Both the position numbers and the translations under genes were made by a program. The notes below the pieces were generated by a model, which was given only the letters and a program-made list of their open reading frames with translations, did not search any database and was not told where the DNA came from. A stretch of DNA of 64,000 nucleotides from Asterias amurensis (lineage: Eukaryota > Echinodermata > Asteroidea > Forcipulatida > Asteriidae), in assembly GCF_032118995.1 (NCBI RefSeq), contig NC_092669.1, positions 11,952,335-12,016,334 on the forward strand, written 5' to 3'. This document shows positions 44,972 through 56,184 of this stretch, piece after piece. Position 1 is the first letter of the stretch, and every line of letters starts with the position of its first letter.

Positions 44972-46186
44972 CGTCGTCACTCAAGACTAACCACATCCGT
45001 GTACAACGCCATCATGAACATCATGGAGATCGCCAATAGAACTCTATCTCTAGTATCAGTGGGCACAGCCAGGGAAGACTTGAAGCCCCTTTGAAAACAC
45101 CCTGGACACGTTTTAAGTTTGGAACTCGCTTGTTATCTGGGAAAGAGTTGCAAAGTCCTTACTCTCAAGGTAGAGTTTTAAACGAGTATCAGGCGAGCCG
45201 TTTGTATACGGGTCATAAGATAACTCCCTACAATGCCACGCCCTTTTTGACAAAGGGGTTTGTACTTATGATCACCTTAACAAATTATTATTTTGTAGAA
45301 AAAAAGTAATCGCTTAGCAAGATTAAGTATGGGTAAATCGTTCTCAGAGTCACACAGTTATGGGTAGAGTCATGGGAAGAACAGCCAGAAATTAAAGGGC
45401 CAGAAAAACTTGTTTTTCACTCTCACAAGAGGGCGTTCAGGTGTTACCAGAGAAGAACAATTGTTAATAATTATTCAAGTTGCCAAAGTTATAAATAAAG
45501 ACGTTAAAATAAATAACAATGTTTTCTTTCTACATTTTCAGTGAGGTATTTTATTGCTGAAAAAAGAGTGAAAACTTGTTACCTCTTTACAAAACAAAAA
45601 CGTTGGGCCGTATCAGGTAAATGTCACCAAATAGGAGTGTCAAGAGTGTGCCAATTTGCTTAATTCAAATTTCCCCTTTCGTTAGTTTGCAGTGGTCATT
45701 TTAGGCTACGTGTGTGCACATAACAATACGGATCCAGTTTGTGAGGTCCTACTGTTGTTGTTATATTATTCCCCTTTCTGTAGAACTCCCTTCTGGGGTA
45801 CTGGGGCCGATTTCACAAAGAGCTGATATCGTAACTGTTAAGTAAAATGTGATGCCGCAAAACAAATCACTATGGCTTTACTGACAATGAGCATTGGGAT
45901 GAATTTTATCGCTTTGTGAGATCGAACTCAGGTTGAACAAAGAATTCCCTGCGGGGTCCAGGTTGAACAACGAAATCCCTTGTGGTGTACATTGTTCCAT
46001 CGTGTAAAGTACCCCACAAGGGCATTCCCTTAGCCCAGTTAGACAAACACCTATTATCTTCATGTATATCTTGACTTCCAAAATCCAAAATGGCTGACTA
46101 CGGACAAGCAGTAGGCACGTGTGACGGCATGCAATGGGGTCAACGGATGTTCAAAATTTCATGTCAAATTTACCCAGATCTTGATG
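44972..46186. other. 3' flank of the tetraspanin, no gene seen
   Basis: 45806-45920 holds a foldback B-like piece ('GGGGCCGATTTCACAAAGAG' to 'GCTTTGTGAGATCGAAC'). 45950-45970 has a short 'CAGGTTGAACAA' duplication. Confidence 0.4.
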
Positions 46187-46742
46187 GCCCAATTTCTCAG
46201 AGCTTCTTAAGCACAAAACTGAGTAGCCAAGCATAACAAAATTATGCTTAATACCAAAATAAGGTTACCAGCTAAGCACTATGTCATATTTACATATTGT
46301 GACTGGTATCCTGCTTGTTTTTGTTTAACAGACAAATGTTTAGCAATAATTGTTGCTTACATCTCTTTGAAGTCAAAGACAGTGCACACTATTGGTAATT
46401 ACTCAAAATATTTATTAGCATAAAACCTTACTTTGTGACGAGTAATGGGGAGAGGTTGACAGTATAAAACATTGAGAAACGGCTTCCACTGAAGTAATGC
46501 AGTTTTCGAGAAAGCAGTAATTTTCAATGAATTTGATTTCGAGACCTCAGATGTAGAATTTGAGGTCTCGAAATCAACTTTGTGTGACAAGGGTGTTTTT
46601 TCTTTCACTATTATCTAGCAACTTCGACGACCGATTGAGCTCAAATTTTCACACGTTTGTTATTTTATGCATAATATGTTGAGATACAGCAAGTGAGAAG
46701 ACTGGTCATTGACAAGTACCAATAATGTTCAGTGTTTTTAAG
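46187..46742. repeat. Family C fragment followed by MITE family A, copy 18
   Basis: 46187-46360 is a family C left part. 46370-46742 is a full family A copy with the 'GAGACCTCAGATG' centre. Confidence 0.75.
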
Positions 46743-48167
46743 CCCCTGTAGTTAGTTAGAACTGACTCACGCAACAGAACTCTTTCTAATTAGTATAACC
46801 TTTCAGTATAGTTGGATTAATCAACCCTTAGGACGCATTTATATTTAAAATAAAAAAAGTTTACCCTTAAAATATTTAGATATTTTTCACATTCTATTCT
46901 ACTTTAAAATAACTGTCTACAAATAAGTCAAGTAGGGGTGTCTTATATTATTTTATAAATGTATATTAGATCTATATTTATTAAGTATCACACAAGATTT
47001 GCCAGTAAAATGTACAGTAAGTTAAATTTTGATGTTGTGAAAAGGAACTATTTAAACTTGTACCACATTGTTTGACTTTATCTAAATAAAAGTACGCACA
47101 AGCAGCATGCAAGGTGGCATGGGGCCCGAATGTGACACAAGGTTGGAATAGTAAAGCCTGTCACAAGTACTCCAACATTCAAAGGTATGCCAAAACACGT
47201 CAGTGCATCAGGGACAACTTTCGTAATAAAATGTGACGCCACATGCCTAAACATCCCCCATTGAGGTATGAAGATCATTATCACAGGCTGAGATATGTGC
47301 GCAGCATGTACACGCGTGCATATTTTCGATATATCAAAGATGGCGGCCAATGTAGGGGGTTTATTGCTATAACCTTCGAAAATGAACTCTCAGGGACGAA
47401 TTTTTTTGTTTTGTACCACACGCTGGCTGGCTACGGGGTCAACAATGAAGGGATCCGGGAAAGTGCCCATACATTATGCGTGTATGCGATAGCCAGCGTG
47501 TGGTGCGGAAAAAAAAATTGCCTCCAAGACAAACTCTAGTAGGTGCACCATATTCCCAATCGCCTATGATGCATTATACGTAACATCTATGGAAAGATGC
47601 TTGGCCACCTGCCAAAGCCTATACTAAGGCATCATTATGTGGCCACGCCTTCAGGCACCAAATCACTGCATCTACTACATTACCACAACATCCCACAGGC
47701 GTCTAATTCGGACACGGCCCATAATTCAAACCATGGCTCAAGTCGAAAATAAAGTGGTGCCTTACCCTTTCTAAGACGCAAAGCCGTTTGCCAGAGCCAA
47801 GGTACCATCCCTAAGAATGTACATACTTATTTCCTGAACTAGTTTTTCACTCTTCAACTCACATTTAATTAGTAATTGATGTATATTAGTGGACAGTTTT
47901 TCAGTTAAATAGTAACACTCAATTTGAATCTTTACATGTACAAAAAAACAAAATAAATATCTCACTTCTATGAATTGAAATAAAACTTTAGTTACTGGAC
48001 TCAAACAATGTTTATCTGTAGTTTTCTCTCACCGTAAACCTCGCCCCCACTTTTGATCGATTCCACATTATTATGAGTACTGTAGAGGGAATGAGGACTA
48101 CAAGCACTCTCAGTCTATATTTTAGACGTCAACTGTGCTATGACCTAAAAAAGAGACTTCGGAATGC
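46743..48167. other. AT-rich intergenic stretch with a palindrome at about 47415-47515
   Basis: 'TACCACACGCTGGCTGGCTA' and 'ATAGCCAGCGTGTGGTGCGG' form a foldback with poly(T)/poly(A) flanks. A 98-codon frame across it has no support. The last exon of the TMEM179B-like gene should lie between 44.7 and 49.3 kb but I could not identify it. Confidence 0.45.
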
Positions 48168-48443
48168 TATGTGGCGGTAGACTTACCAGGTAAACTTCCT
48201 TTGTTTCAACTCTTACGCCCTTTTCGAAACCAAGGTTTCGGCTTTGGATTCGGCTTCAGGCTCTGTCCTCTCGTCTGAAACCCTGAGCGCGCACACAAAG
48301 TATACGCGCAAATTGTCAAAGCAATCGCGAGGCCAGCCAAGCTAGCCATAGCCGAATCTGGAGCCGAAGCCGTTGATTCAAAAGGGGCCTTACCAAGAGA
48401 ACAATGGATTTTGTGACCTGGTATGTCTGCTGCCACCATGCGT
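48168..48443. repeat. Foldback family K, copy 2, with an inner palindrome
   Basis: Arms 'GTGGCGGTAGACTTACCAGG' and 'CCTGGTATGTCTGCTGCCAC'. Inside, 'TTCGGCTTTGGATTCGGCTT' and 'GCCGAATCTGGAGCCGAAGC' (48238-48370) form a second foldback, probably a nested element. Confidence 0.65.
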
Positions 48444-48466
48444 CCAGAAAAGCCCCAAATTAAGAC

Positions 48467-48573
48467 ATGATTCCAGACGATCACGTGTATTGTTACATCA
48501 TAGTCCTCTTAGGAACCAGACTAAGCCATGTTTTTGTCATCATCTCGGACGCAAATGCTTATCAGTGCCACTC
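48467..48573 (+). CDS. Possible signal-peptide exon of a Ly6/uPAR-like protein
   Basis: ATG at 48467 starts a hydrophobic stretch (CYIIVLLGTRLSHVFVIIS) followed by DANAYQCHSC and a GTAAGT donor right at the second cysteine. The layout (signal peptide, then CxxC, intron within the first finger) is that of Ly6 domain genes, but no downstream exons were found and the surroundings are repeat-rich. Confidence 0.2.
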
Positions 48574-49335
48574 CTGTAAGTACGAGCCACGTGCCCAGAG
48601 ACACCCACGAAGCGACCTATGGATGAAGGAGATACCAAAATGTATTATGATCAGTGTACACTCTAATTTGACAAAAAAATAATGGCCTGACGTTTCTAGT
48701 CTGGTTCCCAGACCCCCAAATCTCCGACTAGGCTCTGTCGAATTTTTAACAAGAGACGTCAAGGAATATTTGGTCAGGGGACCAGACCATGACGTTTCCA
48801 CCCTATAGCAGAGTCTTTCTCGAAGGCTAAATGACAAAGCAACAAAAATGAACTGTTATATTAACTATTAGTATCAATATAAACCACAAGGGAAACTGAC
48901 TGGTTTATATTGATATTTGAAACAAAAAGTCGCATCCCCTTAAGGTGATCCCCTGGCTGCCGCTTCTCAGGTTGTATCGTAATTTGGGTGAACCCCACTC
49001 TAGTCAATTCTTTGTTCAACCCCAAAAATCATTAACTATAAGTGTAACAAAAGCAGTGATTGGGTATTGTTGAAATACACGATTAGAGAGGGGGAGAGAG
49101 AGAGTCAGTAAGCACACAGAAACAAAGCAAGGGGCACACAATGAATAGGTAGACAGAGGGGGGGGGGGTAGAGGGAAGGGGCCAGGTTTAACTAAAAGAG
49201 GGTAGAAGTTTAATTTGTTTTTTTCCCTTACACAATACACGCCAAACTATTTATGGCCGAAGTCGCACACTAACTCGACACGAAAGCAAAACATACTCGA
49301 ACACGATCTCATTTTACGGTTGATTTCTAACTTAC

Positions 49336-49414
49336 CGCAGAAATTCGAAGGTCGCCGTAAAAATTGGCTTCACTCCCCATCAATGTGTTGAACAGATCCT
49401 GATTGCTCTGGCAA
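49336..49414 (-). CDS. TMEM179B: TMEM179B-like exon 4
   Basis: 26 full codons, CQSNQDLFNTLMGSEANFYG then DLRISA; acceptor TTTCAG, donor GTAAGT, exits phase 0. Confidence 0.7.
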
Positions 49415-51661
49415 CTGAAATCGAAAGGAAATGCAACAAAAACATGTTATATTGACAAAATCACTCCGGTGTATAAGCTCCAGTGTCGATTAAAGGTACA
49501 AGACACGTTTGTCAAAGACAAGTTTTCTCACTTGGTGTATATGCATTATAAACAAAACTATGAACATTTTGTGAGAGACTAATACATGAAAAACACCCTT
49601 TTTGCAATTACTTTGTGTGTTTTAAGATGCATAAGATAAGGCTTCGCTGAAGTATTTTATGTTTATTTAGTGAGAAATTACCTCTTTCTAAAGAACTACG
49701 TATACTTCAGTAGACACAGCTCTCCATTGCTCGATATTAAGTAAAGTTGTTAGCTAACAATTATTTTGAGCAACATTGTCCGACAAGTGCTCTTAAAATA
49801 AGCCTACAGCCCCGTCCAAAATCTTAATGGTTTTTTTTTTCAGTTCAAAAGTTAGAAACTAATCAAATGAATGTTTGGTAATAAAATAACAATTACTGAC
49901 AAAGTGATTCTTACGTTGAATTTGATAGAACAATCGGATTGTCAGTCATGGACTCGCAGAACTGCTCGACCCCGACGTGCACGATGACGCTTTCAATGAG
50001 CACAAAGGCTGCACTTAGACCGTAGATGATGACTGACAGAACACGAAAACACACCCTGGGAACGAGGAAACACACCAAGAAAAGTTATTTAACAACACTG
50101 GTTATTTGGCTGATTGGCTTTCAAAAATCATCGTGTACTTTTTTCCCCCCAAAACTTGTAAGTAGACCAATATTATCTTTACAATAATGGTCAATCTTTA
50201 CATCGCATTGAGGGGTTTCGAACTGTAACACTGTCAATTCCTGGCTTGAGATGAGACTATTTTTCTAATAACCCCGTTATGCACATGTTCCCCTATTGCA
50301 GAATTGATTCAAAAAGCGCTGCACTGTAGTCTCCTACTCAAGCCAGAAATTGGCAATTTATAGTTCACAACCCCTCACTGCGGTGTAAAAAAAAAACCGG
50401 ACGTGTCACACTAGCATTTTGTAACTGTGACGTCATTCCACTAGCCACGCCCAATTCATAACCATTTCACCTTTCAACATGTGAGTTTACTTTACAATGG
50501 GAAACGCTATCACAGTGTGGCTGGAAGAAACAGATTGTATCAGAGGACTATTATTTGAGTTGACCACAGCAAGGTCAAAGTTTAATTGATCGTGACCTTG
50601 TAATGAAAGACAATCTCCAGAGACACGCTTGGTGGCGCACTATATTCTAAACCCTCTGCGTCAATAAAACAATGTTGTAAACTGTTTATCCATAACTTGG
50701 GCCCAATTTCATAGAGCTGCTTAAGCGGACAAAATTGCTAGGAAGAAATGTACAGAATACCAGTTACATAATTAGTGCACACGTGGAGTGATAGTTTGGC
50801 TGGTAACCTTGTTCTGGTGAGCTTAATAAGCTTAGCTACTTTTTATGCTTCGGAAGCTTAATGTAACTGGGTCCTAATATGCATTCAACTTACAGGTCCA
50901 ACTTTTCACATGGGATACTCAAACACCGATAGAGGGCGCTGACAAGAGCAACACCAGACACCACGATCTGGGCGAAGAGGCTGAAATCACACTTTGCTTT
51001 GTCGCCCACTACGGCAGCTCCGGTCCAGTTAAAATTTCCGTAGAGCAGGCAATCTGAGCCTTCAATCTCTTGCTGAAAGAAACCAGATAAATACAAAAAA
51101 TTCTTTAAAAAAAAAAATAATAATGTGCTAGTCTCTCTGCATGCTCTATAAAAAAAATAAGTTCGGCTGGATTCAACATAATGCCGTCATTTTTGTCACG
51201 TCTCCTGTTTGCTTTCGGTGTTAATTCCCTTTTCGGTTAGGATATCTATAATATTAATGGCAATTGTGTCCATTTTGAACACACCCATTTTTTGCTTTGA
51301 TAACTTTTCAAAGGACAAATCTGCGATGGCCTATATATAGCAAAAATTTGCTCATTAATAGAAAAGTATACAAAAAACAATACAACGTAAAGCACAAGAA
51401 ATTTACAAAACAATCGTAATGTGATGGCCGAGATCAACAGAGGTAAAAATTAAACACTGTAGCTCGAAAGCTTGTTAATCCAGTCACAAAAGGGAGACAA
51501 AAACACTATAAAAATATTCTTAAGGTAGAGAAAATTATTTTGAAAATTTTGAAACTCACCCTGGATAGGAACAATGATGCGGTGGCCGCCAAACCCGCTC
51601 CCAAAGCTGTCAACAACAACAGCACCTCAAACCCTAGCAATGCACTTTTCAGTCCCGCCAT
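49336..51661 (-). CDS. TMEM179B: TMEM179B-like four-TM protein (last exon not found)
   Basis: Exons 51661-51560, 51072-50894, 50055-49915 and 49414-49336 join in phase and give 167 residues with an open end. Visible: TM1 (LLGFEVLLLLTALGAGLAAT), a loop with GSDCLLYG and an N-W-T glycosylation sequon (N49), CDF and TM2 (LFAQIVVSGVALVSALY), TM3 (LSVIIYGLSAAFVLIE), EQFCESMT and a second loop with NSTC and SEANFYGDL. These match the vertebrate TMEM179/179B plan (cysteines beside TM2 and after TM3, 'FY..L..AE' before TM4). Function of the family is poorly known. TM4 and the tail are missing because I could not place the next exon; it should begin in phase 0 below 49336. Assignment to TMEM179B rather than TMEM179 rests on the small loop and is less certain. 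Confidence 0.7.
49491..49798. repeat. MITE family A, copy 19 (in TMEM179B-like intron 3)
   Basis: 'TTAAAGGTACAAGACACGTT' to 'GACAAGTGCTCTTAAA'; diverged. Confidence 0.7.
49915..50055 (-). CDS. TMEM179B: TMEM179B-like exon 3
   Basis: TM3 exon, VCFRVLSVIIYGLSAAFVLI; enters and leaves in phase 2. Acceptor CGTTCCCAG, donor GTAAGA. Confidence 0.75.
50697..50877. repeat. Foldback family C, copy 10
   Basis: 'TTGGGCCCAATTTCATAGAG' + 'CTGCTTAAGC' at the left; the right arm is decayed. In intron 2 of the TMEM179B-like gene. Confidence 0.75.
50894..51072 (-). CDS. TMEM179B: TMEM179B-like exon 2
   Basis: QEIEGSDCLLYGNFNWTG and TM2; acceptor TCTTTCAG, donor GTAAGT, exits phase 2. Confidence 0.78.
51560..51661 (-). 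CDS. TMEM179B: TMEM179B-like exon 1
   Basis: 34 codons from ATG at 51661: MAGLKSALLGFEVLLLLTAL then GAGLAATASLFLSR; GTGAGT donor. The promoter should lie at 51.7-51.95 kb. Confidence 0.75.
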
Positions 51662-52599
51662 TACTTATCAAAGACTCGCACACACAACAAAAATGTCCAA
51701 AAACAGTTCAACAAAAATGGTCCAACAAGCGAAAAATGAACTAGCGGGAAAAACTCCTGTTTTGGGTTCTGAATGCCGAGTGTGGAAAACAAGTAACAAA
51801 ATCTTGTAGAGTTTGAAAATGACAGCGGTAGGTTTGAAGAAATTCCACAAAGTTATTGTTTTACGAGCAGCAAATTGTTTTATCCACGACACACAACTTA
51901 TCAATAGTCACTTCTCCACTTCAATGGAAACCAATGTGGTCAAATTGATACATTTATACCAGCAAAACCAAGCCTGTTAATATTATGATTAATCCACAGA
52001 GAGTCAATATTTGCCCAAGTAACCTAATCGCAGACATGTTTTAGGGAAGTTAAGCCCTATGGCCAAGTAAAAATAACTACTAGTTGATCGTCTGTGTTTT
52101 TCCAAAAAGAGGAGGATGAGGGCCTTTTTATTTGTTATTTCTTTCAAAGGTGACCGGCAAGCATTTTTATCCAAACTGGCCACCAATACTTAAAGTCATT
52201 GTCATCACTTTATTTTATAGTTACAAGCTCTTATAAAGATTAGTAAGTTTAATGGTACTACACAGTAAACAACTGTCTTTTTTACAGAAAAAAAGGGAAC
52301 AAAAATTGAAAGAAGGACGCGGCTCCAAAAGGGATGAGAGAGGGGACGATCAACTGGTATTATTTTTTATTTGGCCTAAAGATATTCGCCGCGGTAAATG
52401 ACGTTATTTTAGCGACCATATTACGTAATAGGGCTAGCCCTGGGCAAAGTTCACTATTAATTAATGACGAATGTCGACAGCATGTGGTGGTTCAGTGAAC
52501 GCCCTTTGAAGCAAGATATATGTTTTTAATAGTTTCACTTCCAACTCCTGGTTTAAAACGTTGGAAATGCTAAGTTGCGAGTCTTTCCTTTTGTCCTTT

Positions 52600-54125
52600 T
52601 ACAAACATGACAGTTCTTTTCAGAACTGAGAAGTCTCCCGGAAAAAAAAACGAACAACCTTCTCCGCGGTATATAGAAAGACAGTTCTCTATAAAACAAA
52701 CTCTACCTTGCAAGCAGATACACTCATGGTGTTACCGCAAACCAAATATTTATTGATACCTTAGCATGCAATGCCTCAAATCCCATATACAAATTAAAAA
52801 GTTGTAAATGGGTAATTATACATTTCAGATGAGGTGGAGATTTATAATTCACAAATAAAAAAAACCCCACACGATTTCAATTCTTTTAGTACAAAAGTAG
52901 TCTCTTTAATCAAACTAAAACCATAATTCCCACAATTAAACATTTAAACAACAGCGATATATACATGTACATAGAAAGTATAAGCAAAGTAAAGTTTCCC
53001 TAGTCTACTCACCACTAGAATTGTATACGGAGTGAATCTTAAAAATGGGCTTCGATGTATGAACGACTATGGTAAGTCTAAAACAAATCCTTAGGGTTAG
53101 TCTACCAAAAGGTGTGGGACCATATGTTTTGCTGATTTTTAAAAAACTTTATTTCGTTTTTAAAAATATTTGTAAACCTTGGCAATCACCATAGAGCAAG
53201 GACAAGACTTTCGCTCGTCCCCAGCGCCTTGCTTTAACCAAAGGCGCTGGGATGGGCAAACGTATCATGCACTGTCCTGTCATTGGTTTAATAATGCGCA
53301 GTCCCATCATGCATCGCACTCACACTGCACCATATTTCTATGCACTGTACGCATGACGTACTTCCTGAACAAGAATCTATGCAAGCGATTAGCCCATCCC
53401 AGCGGTCATGGATAGACTGGCCGCTGGGGCCGAGCAAAGGACAAGACTGTTCTTTATGATAGCTTTCTGGGAGACGTTTCACACAGAAACGTTATTCAGA
53501 TTGCGATGTTTTTGAATCCTTCCCTCTCCCTAAAACTTCATTCCTTAGTAGGCAATTATTTCTGAAGAAGGTACACATTATCACCAAAAGCTGCAGTGCT
53601 TCTTACTATTTAAGTAAGTTGTTATGGTAATTAATTTTTGGAATTACGTTCGTGTTTGATGAACGCTGCTTGCAAGTTTGCAGATGTAAATTTTGTCTCA
53701 ATGTTCAATTAGTATTTTCACCGCCTAGCCCAATTTATCAGTCAGGGCAAACATTATTACACAGATTACAAACGTTGGTCATAATGTACTAATCAATAAG
53801 CCAAAAGCCAAACACATTCTTGTGACTGCCCTTCCTCTATGTCTATACAGACCACACCCCCGTACATTACCCGCAACCATGGAGCCAACCACACGGGTGG
53901 TTTCGCTCGGGCCCACCGGTCTCATCCAAGACCGCTAGGATGGACAGGTGGCCGGCCTTGTATATCATTTTCAGAACTGAGATGTCTCCCGAATTCCGAA
54001 TATCTACTATGGGTAGTAGAATATAGCAAGACAGTTCTCTAAAGAACCAAATCTACATGTAATGTCAAGTAGACCACTCTATGAGTAGACACACACACAT
54101 GGTGTTACCGCAAACCAAATGCATT
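52600..54125. repeat. Pair of related segments 1.35 kb apart
   Basis: 52618-52762 and 53970-54122 share 'TTTTCAGAACTGAGA', 'GTCTCCCG', 'AAGACAGTTCTCTA' and 'ATGGTGTTACCGCAAACCAA'. Between them, 53195-53460 is a separate element with 'AAGGACAAGACTTTCG' and 'AAGGACAAGACTGTTC' near its ends. Confidence 0.6.
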
Positions 54126-56085
54126 ACATGTATAGTTTTTGTTCTGATCTTTGTTTACATCCCGCAACAGCGCCACCAACGCAAACACGAGGTACTTGCT
54201 TTTCAGAACCAGTGATTTCATCGGATACAATAATTTCATTGGACACGTGTTTGATTGGTCCGAGGTGGCGTTTGGCAGCGTGCACTTGCGGTCGTCTGCA
54301 TTGAATGAAGGTGAAAGGTGAAAAGTGAAAGGTGAAAGGTGATTCTGGACGGGTATTGACCTAGGCTTGAGGCCCCTCTCTGGCGTAATTCACGAGCCTC
54401 AAATGGTGACGTCAGATGTTCAGGCTAACTGGTGCCCTGTCTTTATCCGCAATCATAAATACAGGCACTGGTATTACAGGCCCAACGATTTAACTGACTA
54501 CAATGATTTCATTGGATAAACGCAGTGACGTAAAGCTTTCCATATCTGTGTTTTGATTGGTCAGAGGTGGTGCAGTTTGTCGGCTTGTGCTTTCGATCGT
54601 GTGCATGCAGAATGTATACATCATGTTTGCATCATGTTACCAAGTTGTTTTATTCACTGTGTAATATGTTTACATGTGATTCGACTGCGAATCTTCGCAT
54701 GAAATGAATGTTCGTGTATTCAAGTTATGTTGTTTTATTCACTGGGTTTGTACGAATCTTGAGTACAACTTGAGAATTTTTAACAACTCTTGTCTGTTTC
54801 TTAAATGGTGGCATTAGGAGATAAAATATTAATTGTTTACTTTTTTGAAATCCATCAGGGGTGCTACTTTTTTGTTTTCTATCCTGATGCGTGTATGTAT
54901 AATGTTTTCTTTATCGTGCTTTGTACCTTGCATTGTTACCTATGAAATGAAAAAATGAATGAATGAATTAATTAATAAATGAAAAAATTAATAAAGGAAT
55001 AAATGAATGAATGAATGGGTCCACAACCTAAGAAATAGTCTATTTACATTGTAGAAATGCATTTTTACATGTTGTTAAATTATGACTGATGAATACAATT
55101 GCTCAACTCTATTTTCTTTTAGATTAAAGTTTTTAAAAATTGTTTAAAGGAATTAAGTACAAACATACAGTTAAAATAAATACTACGCAAAAGTTTAAGT
55201 ATTATGCACAAAAAAACAAAAAAAACGCTGGCCCTAAAATATTTGCATAAAAATATTTCAGTGTAAAAAATACCTAAGAAAGTGCATGGTGAATCAGTTG
55301 AGTTAATACTAGTTACTGTTTTTCGGTGCTATAAGTTTTGCTCATTTTAGGCAGGCATATTTAGTCATTTGAATAAAAAAATTATAAAAAATAGTATAAG
55401 CTTTAGGCTTGCCTACCTATTCACAATGTCATGGTTTAGTATATGTTTTAGGTTACTAAATCACATTTTGTCTGATTCTTCAAGGGGAAAACAAATTTAG
55501 GAAAAAAAGTGAGACTACCTGGCCAGTTCAATGAATATTTAACATAATTTATGTCGCCCTTTACTTTTTTACATTTTCAGCAATGCAAGTAAAATATCCG
55601 GCCAGATGTTTAAAACAAATTGTTAGTCGTTGCTCAAATAACCTTTAAAATCCATTTCAAATTACATACAAAAATCATGATTCAAAATTTACATTTTTGA
55701 TTATAAAAATCCCACATAAATACGACTTTGTCTTTAAGGAGGCAGATAAAACTTCGGAGACCACTCCAGATTGGTAATTTCACACATGCTGAGATTCCAT
55801 TGCCCAGCTCAACTATCAATCACTAAATTGAAACACTTGGCTCCGCCTACTCTATTACTAGTTTTCATTTTCATTGGCAGCCTCAGCTGTCAATCAGTTA
55901 AACTCCGCCCACATGTCTCCATAATGCTGTCTGATCAGTGTAGTAATCATTTAAAGGCATGATCAATTGAAAGTAATTATAAAAACAAAATTGTTGAATT
56001 TATTTCAATCACTGTAAGCCCCTCCCACAAATCAATCTACCTGATGCCATTGGCTGCTTAGGCTGTCAATCACTGATGTCATAGT
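54126..56085. other. Intergenic stretch between TMEM179B-like gene start and right tetraspanin end
   Basis: 54308-54345 repeats 'GGTGAAA'; 54388-54470 is repeat E inverted; 54950-55015 is an 'ATGA' microsatellite. 51.9-52.6 kb and 55.0-56.0 kb show nothing recognisable. No gene seen. Confidence 0.4.
55999..56004 (-). terminator. Candidate poly(A) signal of the right tetraspanin
   Basis: TTTATT on the plus strand (AATAAA on the minus) about 80 nt beyond the stop codon. Confidence 0.4.
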
Positions 56086-56184
56086 CTAGTCCATGTCATA
56101 GTAGCTAGTCCCACAGCATCGGTTCTTTCCGTGTCCAAACTTAAGAATGTAGTACATGGCCAGGATGAAAATGATGAGAAGTAA
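56086..56184 (-). CDS. Right tetraspanin, last coding exon
   Basis: 32 codons plus TAG, LLLIIFILAMYYILKFGHGK then NRCCGTSYYDMD; acceptor TTTCTCAG. CC in the tail may be palmitoylated. Confidence 0.88.
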   Translation of the reverse strand, partial: LLLIIFILAMYYILKFGHGKNRCCGTSYYDMD

